Shown here: piece after piece, positions 1 through 6,103 of the stretch
How the letters are laid out: each line of letters opens with the position of its first letter
Numbering within the stretch: the stretch's first letter is position 1
Source of the DNA: Actinomycetota bacterium
GTDB lineage: Bacteria > Actinomycetota > Thermoleophilia > Gaiellales > Gaiellaceae
DNA length: 8,760 bases
Assembly (NCBI GenBank): GCA_003136795.1
Contig: PLDP01000249.1
Coordinates: 1 to 8,760 of the forward strand
Direction: 5' to 3'
Notes under the pieces: model-generated
Databases searched by the model: none
What the model was told of the DNA's origin: nothing
Seen by the model: the letters and a program-made list of their open reading frames with translations, nothing else
Position numbers and translations under genes: made by a program

Positions 1-236
1 CGACGCTGACGATTCCCGGCGCAATCATCGGCGAGGCGGTGCTCTCGTTCCTCGGGCTCGGCGTCCAGCCGCCGACGCCGTCGTGGGGCGTGATGCTGCA
101 GGACGCGCAGTCGTACCTCTCTCAGGATTCGCGGCTCGCGATCTTCCCCGGGCTTGCGATCGTGCTCGCGTCGCTCGCGTTCAACGTGCTCGGCGACGGG
201 CTGCGCGACATCTTCGATCCGCGGACGACCCGCTGA
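1..236 (+). CDS. Peptide ABC transporter permease, DppC/OppC type (3' end only)
   Basis: This is the C-terminal 77 residues of an inner-membrane permease of the dipeptide/oligopeptide/nickel ABC importer family. The gene starts outside the window and reads in frame from base 3. The visible part contains 'EAVLSFLGLGVQPPTPSWG', the stretch that follows the EAA-type coupling loop in DppC/OppC proteins. A last hydrophobic helix follows (roughly 'LAIFPGLAIVLASLAFNVLG') and then the family's typical end 'GDGLRDIFDPR'. The subunit would pair with a DppB-like permease, probably encoded just upstream, to form the translocation path. The stop codon TGA overlaps the ATG of the next gene (TGATG), so translation of the two is coupled. 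The substrate cannot be read from this fragment. Family assignment is secure; Dpp versus Opp is not decidable. Confidence 0.93.
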   Translation, partial: TLTIPGAIIGEAVLSFLGLGVQPPTPSWGVMLQDAQSYLSQDSRLAIFPGLAIVLASLAFNVLGDGLRDIFDPRTTR

Positions 237-1213
237 TGGCCGAGAGGCTGCTCGAAGTCACGGACCTTTCGGTCCGGTTCGACACCGACGACGGACCGGT
301 CCACGCGGTCGACAAGCTGTCGTTCACGCTCGACCGAGGCGAGGTGCTCGGCATCGTCGGCGAGTCGGGTTGCGGCAAGAGCGTCACGTGCATGTCGCTC
401 GTGCGCCTCCTCCCCGAGACTGCGGTGATCAGCGGCAGCGCGGTGTTCGACGGCGTCGACCTGCTCTCGCTGCCGCTGCGGCGGCTGCGCTCGATCCGCG
501 GCCGCGACATCTCGTTCGTGTTCCAGGAGCCGATGACCTCGCTCAACCCGGTCTTCAGGATCGGCCGCCAGATCAGCGAGGTGCTGACGCGGCACCTCGA
601 TCTCTCGCGCGCCGACGCGCGGAAGCGCACGATCGAGCTGCTCGACCTCGTCCGCATCCCGTCCCCGGAGCGCCGTATCGACGAGTATCCCCATCAGCTG
701 TCGGGCGGCATGCGGCAGCGCGTGATGATCGCGATGGCGCTCGCGTGCAACCCGCGAATGCTGATCGCGGACGAGCCGACAACGGCGCTCGACGTGACGA
801 TCCAGGCGGGCGTCCTCGACCTGATGCGCGACGTGCGTGAGCGCCTCGGAACTTCGATCGTCCTGATCACGCACAACCTGGGCGTCGTCGCCGACATCGC
901 CGACCGCGGCGTTGTCATGTACGCCGGCCGGAAGGCGGAGGAGGCGCCCGTGCGAGAGCTGTACGCGGAGCCGCAGCATCCGTACACGATCGGGCTCCTC
1001 GGCGCGATCCCGCGGCCCTACGACGGCGAGGGCGAGCGGCCGCGGCTCCGCGAGATCCCCGGCCGCGTGCCGTCGCTACGCGAGCTGCCCACGATGTGCG
1101 CGTTCGCCGATCGCTGCCCGCGCGCCGACGAGCTCTCGCGCTCCCAGGTGCCCGAACTGCGGCAGATCCGGCCGGGCCACCTCGTGGCGTGCTTCCATCC
1201 GGGGCCGGAATGA
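236..1213 (+). CDS. Peptide ABC transporter ATP-binding protein, DppD/OppD type
   Basis: This 325-residue cytoplasmic ATPase energises the peptide importer, a normal length for the family. Visible motifs in order are Walker A GESGCGKS (42-49), Q-loop Gln97 in VFQEPM, signature LSGGMRQR (155-162), Walker B LIADEP with Asp179/Glu180, D-loop ALD (184-186) and switch His213 in ITHN. The extra C-terminal domain specific to Opp/Dpp ATPases is present ('PQHPYTIGLLGAIP' near 247-260, then the Cys-rich tail). In that tail Cys288, Cys294 and Cys319 are kept, but the third Cys of the usual four is Ser301. The ATG at 236 is chosen because it overlaps the permease stop and gives the correct N-terminus; an upstream in-frame GTG/ATG would only read through the permease gene. 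The 3' end overlaps the next ATPase by four bases (ATGA). Dpp versus Opp cannot be settled. Confidence 0.95.
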   Translation: MAERLLEVTDLSVRFDTDDGPVHAVDKLSFTLDRGEVLGIVGESGCGKSVTCMSLVRLLPETAVISGSAVFDGVDLLSLPLRRLRSIRGRDISFVFQEPMTSLNPVFRIGRQISEVLTRHLDLSRADARKRTIELLDLVRIPSPERRIDEYPHQLSGGMRQRVMIAMALACNPRMLIADEPTTALDVTIQAGVLDLMRDVRERLGTSIVLITHNLGVVADIADRGVVMYAGRKAEEAPVRELYAEPQHPYTIGLLGAIPRPYDGEGERPRLREIPGRVPSLRELPTMCAFADRCPRADELSRSQVPELRQIRPGHLVACFHPGPE

Positions 1214-2244
1214 CCAGCGCCGATGCCGCGCTCGAGGTTCGCAACCTCGTCAAGCACTACCGCGTCGGCGGCGGGATCGCAGGCAAGGGCTCGCTCGTGC
1301 ACGCTGTGGACGATGTCTCGTTCGAGCTCGGTAGCGGGGAGCTGCTCGGGCTGGTCGGCGAGTCCGGCAGCGGCAAATCGACCGTCGCCAACTGCGTCAT
1401 GCGGCTCGCCGAGCCGACCACCGGCGAGATCCTGCTGCGCGGCGTCGACATCACGCATCTCTCGCGACGGGAGATGCGGCCGCTGCGACGCGAGCTGCAC
1501 ATGGTCTTCCAGGATCCGTACTCGTCGCTGAACCCGCGCATGTCGTGCGGTGCGATCGTCGGCGAGCCGTTGCGGCTGCACGGGATCGCGAAGGGCCGCG
1601 ACCTGCGGGCGCGCGTCGAGGAGATCTTCGACCTGGTCGGCCTCCGCTCCGAGCTCCGCTACCGGTATCCGCACGAACTGTCGGGTGGGCAGCGCCAGCG
1701 CGTCGGGCTCGCGCGTGCGCTGATCCTCAAGCCGAGTGTCCTGATCGCGGACGAGCCCGTTTCGGCGCTCGACGTGTCGGTGCAGGCGTCGATCCTCAAC
1801 CTGCTTCGCGACTTGCAGCGCGAGATGGGCTTCTCGTGCCTCTTCATCACGCACGACCTCGCGACGGTCGAGTTCCTGTGCGACCGCGTCGCGGTGATGT
1901 ACCTCGGGAAGCTCGTCGAGCTCGCGCCGCGCGACGAGCTCTTCCGCAACCCGCAGCATCCCTACACGCAGGCGCTGCTCTCGGCTGCGGTCGTGCCCGA
2001 CCCGGACGAGCAGCGCGCGCGCCGGCGCGTCGTGCTCGAAGGTGACGTGCCGAGCCCGCTGGCGCCGCCGTCGGGCTGCCGTTTCCACACGCGCTGCCCG
2101 CTCGAGCCTCGCTCGGCGCCGGCGTCCACCGACGAGGAGCCGCCGCTCGCAGAGTTCGCTCCCGGGCATCTCGTCGCCTGTCACCTCGTCGCGCCCGGAC
2201 GGCCGGCGCCGCGCATCGTCGAGGAAACGGCGAAGATCGCGTGA
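1210..2244 (+). CDS. Peptide ABC transporter ATP-binding protein, DppF/OppF type
   Basis: This second nucleotide-binding subunit (344 residues) would form the heterodimeric motor with the preceding ATPase. Motifs: Walker A GESGSGKST (50-58), Q-loop Gln101 in VFQDPYSSLNPR, signature LSGGQRQR (157-164), Walker B LIADEP with Asp181/Glu182, and switch His215 in ITHD. 'VFQDPYSSLNPR' and the 'PVSALDVSVQ' D-loop region are typical of DppF/OppF. The C-terminal oligopeptide-transporter domain has Cys290, Cys296 and Cys324, but the position of the third Cys is Ala303. Residues 325-344 form a poorly conserved tail rich in Pro and Ala. The ATG at 1210 overlaps the stop of the upstream gene (ATGA), and the gene's own TGA overlaps the start of the hydrolase gene, so the three are one coupled unit. 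The transported compound is unknown. Confidence 0.95.
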   Translation: MTSADAALEVRNLVKHYRVGGGIAGKGSLVHAVDDVSFELGSGELLGLVGESGSGKSTVANCVMRLAEPTTGEILLRGVDITHLSRREMRPLRRELHMVFQDPYSSLNPRMSCGAIVGEPLRLHGIAKGRDLRARVEEIFDLVGLRSELRYRYPHELSGGQRQRVGLARALILKPSVLIADEPVSALDVSVQASILNLLRDLQREMGFSCLFITHDLATVEFLCDRVAVMYLGKLVELAPRDELFRNPQHPYTQALLSAAVVPDPDEQRARRRVVLEGDVPSPLAPPSGCRFHTRCPLEPRSAPASTDEEPPLAEFAPGHLVACHLVAPGRPAPRIVEETAKIA

Positions 2245-3989
2245 TGGCGTTCACGACCCGTCCCGAGCTGCGCGGCACGTTCGGCATGGTCGCCTCGACG
2301 CACTGGCTCGCCTCCGCGGCGGGGATGGCGGTGCTCGAACAGGGCGGGAACGCCTTCGATGCCGCCGTCGCGACCGGCTTGACGTTGCAGGTCGTGGAGC
2401 CGCACCTGAACGGGCCGGGCGGTGACCTCCCGGCGCTGCTCTGGCGTGCCGGCGACGACGTCCCGACCGTGCTCTGCGCGCAAGGGCCGGCGCCGCGCGC
2501 GGCGACGATCGCCCACTACCAGGGCGAGCTCGGCCTGGCGCTCGTTCCGGGCACCGGCCCGCTTGCGGCGGTCGTCCCGGGCGCGTTCGGCGGCTGGATG
2601 GCGATGCTGCGCGACTACGGCACGCTGCGGCTGCGCGACGTCCTCCGCTTCGCAATCGGCTACGCCGGCGACGGCTACCCGATGCTCGCGCAGATCAGCG
2701 GCGCGATCGAGCGGGTCGCGTCGCTCTTCCGCGAGGACTGGACGACCTCCGCCGACGTGTACCTCCCCGTGCCGAAGCCGGGAACGCTCGCGCACAACCG
2801 CGCACTCGCCGCGACCTACCGCCGCGTGCTCGAGGAGGCCGAGGCGCGCTCGCGTGACCGCGACGAACAGATCGAGGCGGCGCACGAGACGTGGTACCGC
2901 GGCTTCGTCGCCGAGGCGATGACGCGCTTCTCCGAGCGTGCGTGGCTCGACAGCTCCGGCGAGCGCCACCGCGGCCTGCTCGCCGAGGACGACCTGCGCG
3001 AGTGGCGGCCGCAGTACGAGCAGGCGCTCGCCGTCGACTACCACGGGCACGACGTCTACAAGGCAGGCCCGTGGAGCCAGGCGCCGGTCTTCCTGCAGCA
3101 GCTGCGGCTGCTCGAGGGCTTCGACCTCGAAGGGGACGACCCGATCCACGCGATCACGGAGTGCGCGAAGCTCGCGTTTGCGGACCGCGAAGCGTGGTAC
3201 GGCGACCCGGACTTCGTCGACGTGCCGCTCGAGACGCTCCTCTCCCGGGCGTATGCGGACGAGCGGCGCCGGCTCGTCGGCGATACGAGCGCCGCGGAGC
3301 TCCGGCCCGGCACACCCGACGGCCGCACGCCGCGGCTCCCGCGCATCGACGCGGACGCGGAGGCGCAGGAGGCAGCCGGCGTCGGCGAGCCGACGCGCGC
3401 CGGCACGAAGGGCGACACCGTCCACCTCGACGTCGTCGACCGCGCCGGGAACATGGTGTCCGCGACGCCGAGCGGCGGCTGGCTCTGGGGCGCGCCGGTC
3501 GTGCCCGAGCTAGGCTTCTGCCTCGGCACGCGTGCGCAGATGTTCTGGCTCGAGGACGGGCTGCCGAACTCGCTCGAGCCGGGCAAGCGGCCGCGCACCA
3601 CGCTTTCGCCGACGATCGTCGGGCGCGACGGCGAGCCGTACCTCGCGCTCGGCACGCCCGGGGGCGACCAGCAGGACCAGTGGACACTGCACGTTCTGCT
3701 CCAGCACCTGCGCGGCCTTGACCTGCAGGCCGCGATCGACGCGCCCGAGCATCACACCGAGGCGTTCCCGAGCTCGTTCTACCCGCGCGAGACGCGGCCG
3801 CGGCACGTCGCCGTCGAGGAGCGCGCAGGCGAGGCGGCGATCAAGGGGCTGCGTGAGCGCGGGCACGACGTCGAGGTGTCGCCGCCCTGGTCGCTCGGCC
3901 GCGTGAGCGCGGCCGGCCGCGACCCGGACGGGATGCTCAAGGCGGCGGCGAACCCGCGCGGCGCGCAGGGCTACGCGGTCGGCCGCTAG
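2244..3989 (+). CDS. Gamma-glutamyltransferase-like Ntn hydrolase, probably cytoplasmic
   Basis: This 581-residue protein belongs to the gamma-glutamyltransferase (GGT) superfamily, whose members cut themselves before a Thr that then acts as N-terminal nucleophile on amide bonds. Visible landmarks: GGNAFDAAVA (34-43), 'VEPHLNGPGGD' (51-61), nucleophile Thr392 in GDTVHLDVVD, PGKRPRTTLSPT (446-457, where GGT has a Ser-Ser pair), and oxyanion GTPGG (470-474). Self-cleavage would give about 391- and 190-residue chains, the usual sizes. By eye, the Arg that holds the glutamyl carboxylate in GGT (E. coli Arg114) is Gln80 in 'CAQGPAP', and the Asn411 position is Gly412. A GGT-like amidase or acylase is therefore more likely than true GGT. 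No signal peptide is seen, so it probably acts inside the cell on material brought in by the coupled transporter. ATG 2244 is preferred because it overlaps the upstream stop; GTG 2241, one codon earlier, is also possible. Confidence 0.9.
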   Translation: MAFTTRPELRGTFGMVASTHWLASAAGMAVLEQGGNAFDAAVATGLTLQVVEPHLNGPGGDLPALLWRAGDDVPTVLCAQGPAPRAATIAHYQGELGLALVPGTGPLAAVVPGAFGGWMAMLRDYGTLRLRDVLRFAIGYAGDGYPMLAQISGAIERVASLFREDWTTSADVYLPVPKPGTLAHNRALAATYRRVLEEAEARSRDRDEQIEAAHETWYRGFVAEAMTRFSERAWLDSSGERHRGLLAEDDLREWRPQYEQALAVDYHGHDVYKAGPWSQAPVFLQQLRLLEGFDLEGDDPIHAITECAKLAFADREAWYGDPDFVDVPLETLLSRAYADERRRLVGDTSAAELRPGTPDGRTPRLPRIDADAEAQEAAGVGEPTRAGTKGDTVHLDVVDRAGNMVSATPSGGWLWGAPVVPELGFCLGTRAQMFWLEDGLPNSLEPGKRPRTTLSPTIVGRDGEPYLALGTPGGDQQDQWTLHVLLQHLRGLDLQAAIDAPEHHTEAFPSSFYPRETRPRHVAVEERAGEAAIKGLRERGHDVEVSPPWSLGRVSAAGRDPDGMLKAAANPRGAQGYAVGR

Positions 3990-4266
3990 AGGCTTGATGC
4001 GTATTGGGGTGCGCGCGGGGATGCGTCTGACCAAGCGGTTTGGACGTGGCGAGCGCAGCCCGTAGCGGTGGCTAGGGGCAAGTTCGACGCGGACGGGGGT
4101 GGCCCGTTCACCCTGGGACGGCGAGTAGACGATCTGCTTCATGCCGTGACGGCTTCAACTGTGCAAGCTGAGCTCTGGCGTAAGCACACTCGCCAGGCGA
4201 GCGTTGCCGCTTGTCGTCGGCGATTTGCGGCCTGACGTCACGCCTACTACAGAAACCGTGATCGAG
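3990..4266. other. Intergenic stretch without a convincing gene
   Basis: This gap lies between the hydrolase stop and the hairpin at 4267. No reading frame here has a ribosome binding site plus a plausible protein. A - strand frame beginning with ATG at 4142 (MKQIVYSPSQGERA...) stays open deep into the hydrolase gene on the opposite strand, as expected by chance in high-GC DNA. Small features seen are a 13-base palindrome CTCGCC-A-GGCGAG at 4189-4201 and the 7-mer GATGCGT repeated at 3996-4002 and 4020-4026. No clear terminator follows the + strand operon immediately, so its transcript may run on to the hairpin at 4267-4302. Confidence 0.6.
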
Positions 4267-4302
4267 GGATGGCGCACCTCCGAACCCGAAGGTGCGCCAT
4301 CC
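4267..4302 (-). terminator. Perfect 13-bp hairpin at a convergent gene junction, probable terminator
   Basis: The arms at 4267-4279 and 4290-4302 are exact reverse complements (GGATGGCGCACCT / AGGTGCGCCATCC) around a 10-base loop. The hairpin begins seven bases past the TAA of the - strand beta-helix gene, where an intrinsic terminator is expected. The U-tract is poor (only TTT about 12 bases beyond the stem on the - strand), which is common in high-GC genomes. Because the + strand operon also points at this site, the hairpin may end transcription from both sides; that second role is an inference. Confidence 0.72.
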
Positions 4303-4308
4303 GTCTCG

Positions 4309-5601
4309 TTAGCCGTGGTTGCAGTTCGTGGTGACACCTGCGGGTGCCGGCGGGCCGACGATCAGCGGATTCGCCGGCGAGGAGTCGCAGAAGATCCCCA
4401 AGCCGCCGTTGCCGGTGATCTGATCGCCTGACCCGAACGACGCCACACTGTTGTCCTGAATGTGGACGCCGTTGCCACTGTTGTTCTGGATCGTGACTGG
4501 GCCCTCCGCCGCCACCGATGACGAGCTCGAGACTTGCACTCCGTCGCCGGTGTTGTTCTCGATTACGACCCCAGCCTGCAACAGGATTCGACCGCCGTAG
4601 GTCGAGACGCCGATGTTGTCGTTGGCGATCCGCACGCCCGAGGAGAGATCTGCGTAGCCGCCTGCGTAGGTGCTGACACCGGCGCCTCCGCTTCCTGTGA
4701 TGCTGCCGCCACTGTCAACGATCGAGCCGCCGAATGCGAAGAGACCGTTCTCCGTCGTGTCGCTCACGGTGGTGTTGAACAGCTGTGCGGAACCGCCGGG
4801 GTTGGCGATCACGCCGTCCCGTCCGCCGCTGATCGTGCTCTGCCCAACCGAGACGGTGCCGCCAGCGGAAACCGAGATGTCAAAGCCGCCGCTACTTCCT
4901 TGCACGTTGTCGCCGCCGAGCTGCACGGCTCCGCCCGGTCCCGCGTCGACGACGTTCTGGGTACCACTGAGCGACGAGTTGAACACGCTCGCGTTGCCGC
5001 CACCGCCACCGTCAACCGTGACGGCAGCGGAGCCGCCGCTGATGTTCACGTCGGTGGCTTGGAGCCAACCTCCGTTGACCGAGACGCCAGTGCCGCCTGC
5101 GATCGCGAGCCCTTGGATCTGCACCTGGCGCCCCTCGACCTGGATCACCGGCGCGCCAGACATCGGACTAGTCAGGCCGCCGGCGGCCCCGGCACTAAGG
5201 CTGACGTTGTCCCGATCGACATTCACGGACTCGGTGCATGTCCCGTTGATCGTGATGTTCACACTCGTCGCATTCGCATTCGCGTCGAGTGCCTGCTGGA
5301 CACTTTGACCCGCAGCGCAATCGACTGAAACGTTGGCCGGCCCCGGCGAGGCCCCGGGTGGCCCGGACGGTCCGATGTCGCCCTTCGGTCCCTGGATGCC
5401 GTGCTGGTTCCACTTCACCGAGACCTCGTCCCGAGCCCGGCACGAGTGCCCAGGCGCAACGATCCGCACGTCGCCGCTGTCCTTCTGGACGCACGCACTG
5501 ATCGTTCCGTCGGGACCGACGAACGGCCCGATCGTTCCGGTCGCATACGCAACCCCTCCACCGATAAGGAGCAGCGCCGCGCAACCGACCGCGGTCCGCA
5601 C
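4309..5601 (-). CDS. Secreted collagen-like / parallel beta-helix repeat protein
   Basis: From the GTG at 5601 the protein has 430 residues. Residues 1-20 form a signal-peptide core (AALLLIGGGVAYA, likely cut after AYA). A short module follows, with 'GTISACVQKDSGDVRIV' (about 32-48), 'GHSC' and 'VKWNQ'; it is common in exported actinobacterial proteins. Next come six collagen-like Gly-X-Y triplets (68-85). The region from about 95 to 405 is rich in Gly, Ser, Asn, Val and Ile, with recurrent short strands such as 'NNTGDGVQV', 'NNSGNGVHI' and 'NDNIGVSTYGG'. This is the pattern of a right-handed parallel beta-helix (NosD/pectate-lyase-like fold). Cys95/Cys122 and Cys405/Cys427 could close the two ends by disulfides. 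No catalytic motif is recognisable; a structural, adhesive or glycan-binding surface role is a guess. The best Shine-Dalgarno sequence fits an ATA codon at 5616 better than this GTG. The gene has no close operon partner downstream. Confidence 0.82.
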   Translation of the reverse strand: MRTAVGCAALLLIGGGVAYATGTIGPFVGPDGTISACVQKDSGDVRIVAPGHSCRARDEVSVKWNQHGIQGPKGDIGPSGPPGASPGPANVSVDCAAGQSVQQALDANANATSVNITINGTCTESVNVDRDNVSLSAGAAGGLTSPMSGAPVIQVEGRQVQIQGLAIAGGTGVSVNGGWLQATDVNISGGSAAVTVDGGGGGNASVFNSSLSGTQNVVDAGPGGAVQLGGDNVQGSSGGFDISVSAGGTVSVGQSTISGGRDGVIANPGGSAQLFNTTVSDTTENGLFAFGGSIVDSGGSITGSGGAGVSTYAGGYADLSSGVRIANDNIGVSTYGGRILLQAGVVIENNTGDGVQVSSSSSVAAEGPVTIQNNSGNGVHIQDNSVASFGSGDQITGNGGLGIFCDSSPANPLIVGPPAPAGVTTNCNHG

Positions 5602-5623
5602 GACGAGCTTTCTTATTTTGCCG

Positions 5624-5632
5624 CCTCTCCCC
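5624..5632 (-). promoter_or_regulatory. Strong ribosome binding site with an unexpected start
   Basis: On the - strand this reads GGGGAGAGG, an extended purine-rich Shine-Dalgarno sequence. It is followed seven bases later by an in-frame ATA (5616-5614) and 22 bases later by the first legal start, GTG 5601. The ideal spacing supports initiation at ATA, or at an ATG that has mutated or been miscalled. Starting there would add five residues before the GTG codon, the initiator plus RKLV, giving the signal peptide a normal basic n-region (RKLVVR). Confidence 0.6.
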
Positions 5633-5654
5633 TACGTTGAAATGCGATCTCGGA

Positions 5655-5697
5655 GGCAGGTGTACGCCGCGGACGGACGTTCCGCTAGACACCTGCC
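5655..5697 (-). terminator. Two-part hairpin between two - strand genes, possible terminator
   Basis: GGCAGGTGT (5655-5663) and ACACCTGCC (5689-5697) are exact reverse complements. Inside them a second stem GCGGA (5669-5673) / TCCGC (5681-5685) closes a seven-base loop. The structure starts 22 bases after the TAG of the small gene at 5720, and sits 22 bases upstream of the ribosome binding site of the beta-helix gene. No T-run follows, so it could be a weak terminator for the upstream gene or a leader structure controlling the downstream one. Confidence 0.45.
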
Positions 5698-5719
5698 ACG
5701 GAACAACTGCGTCTTCTCG

Positions 5720-6103
5720 CTACTCGGGCTCGACGCTGACTGCCTCTGCTTGCGCATACCCAGACGCGAGCGGGGACAGGTCCGGGTACTTGTCGAGCAC
5801 GCGGGCAATCAGCCGATCGCGCTGCGCCCGGGTCATCTCCGCCACCTTGAACGGATCGGAAGGAACAGGATCATGCTCTTCGACGACCTCGACCGGCCGG
5901 CCGAACGCCTGCTCGAAAACGCGAAGAGCAGCGCGCCAACTCGCAGGATCTCCATCACCGAGATGAGCAGCCAGCGACTTGATCGCCGCCGGCACGAGCT
6001 CGTCGAGTGCGGCAGCGCGGGCCTCGGCTTGCGACGGCTTGCGCGGTCGGCCACCGAGGTTGCCACTTGCACGACGGGCTTCACTGAGTTCGGCCGGGCT
6101 CAA
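5720..6103 (-). CDS. Small hypothetical protein, phage- or regulator-like
   Basis: This 127-residue predicted cytoplasmic protein starts at TTG 6103, the first possible start after an in-frame TAA (6121-6119). Near the N-terminus is a basic segment 'NLGGRPRKPSQAEARA' (about 15-30). A helical middle part follows ('LVPAAIKSLAAHLGDGDPAS', 'WRAALRVFEQAFGRPVEV', about 36-73), then an acidic linker and a charged C-terminus. The layout 'GGRPRK...A...ALK.L...D...R..AA...L...GKP' resembles short proteins found in phage and actinobacterial genomes, including some small-terminase-like or DUF5681-like ones. That resemblance is from memory and no function can be assigned. No good ribosome binding site precedes the TTG. 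An ATG at 6135 in another frame opens a peptide ending 'SIRSKRARHV' whose TGA overlaps the TTG, so the true N-terminus may lie upstream behind a one-base frameshift. The gene may be real, truncated or frameshifted. Confidence 0.62.
   Translation of the reverse strand: MSPAELSEARRASGNLGGRPRKPSQAEARAAALDELVPAAIKSLAAHLGDGDPASWRAALRVFEQAFGRPVEVVEEHDPVPSDPFKVAEMTRAQRDRLIARVLDKYPDLSPLASGYAQAEAVSVEPE

Noticed and set aside
1018..2184. Long open frame on the - strand (388 codons) opposite the second ATPase gene
   Set aside because: The translation is Arg/Ala-rich without any family motif, and it mirrors the G/C-rich third positions of a well-supported ATPase gene on the + strand.
2181..3425. Long open frame on the - strand (414 codons) opposite the GGT-like hydrolase
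   Set aside because: It is a shadow of the hydrolase gene: low-complexity, Arg-rich, no start signal, and no recognisable domain.
3510..4142. - strand frame beginning MKQIVYSPSQGERA at 4142
   Set aside because: The first 50 residues look somewhat protein-like, but there is no ribosome binding site, and most of the frame lies antisense to the hydrolase gene. At best it is a decayed fragment.
4155..4337. Short - strand frame crossing the 13-bp hairpin
   Set aside because: It overlaps the end of the beta-helix gene and the terminator hairpin and shows no family feature.
4400..5250. Repeated short sequences within the beta-helix gene considered as a CRISPR or tandem DNA repeat
   Set aside because: The similarity is at protein level (Gly/Asn/Ser strand-turn pattern). 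No DNA unit recurs exactly with regular spacing.
4534..5328. Open + strand frames opposite the beta-helix gene (264 and 212 codons)
   Set aside because: The repetitive Gly/Ser/Asn codons of the beta-helix gene create Pro-, Asp- and Val-rich antisense frames. The - strand product has a signal peptide and coherent domain order, the + frames do not.
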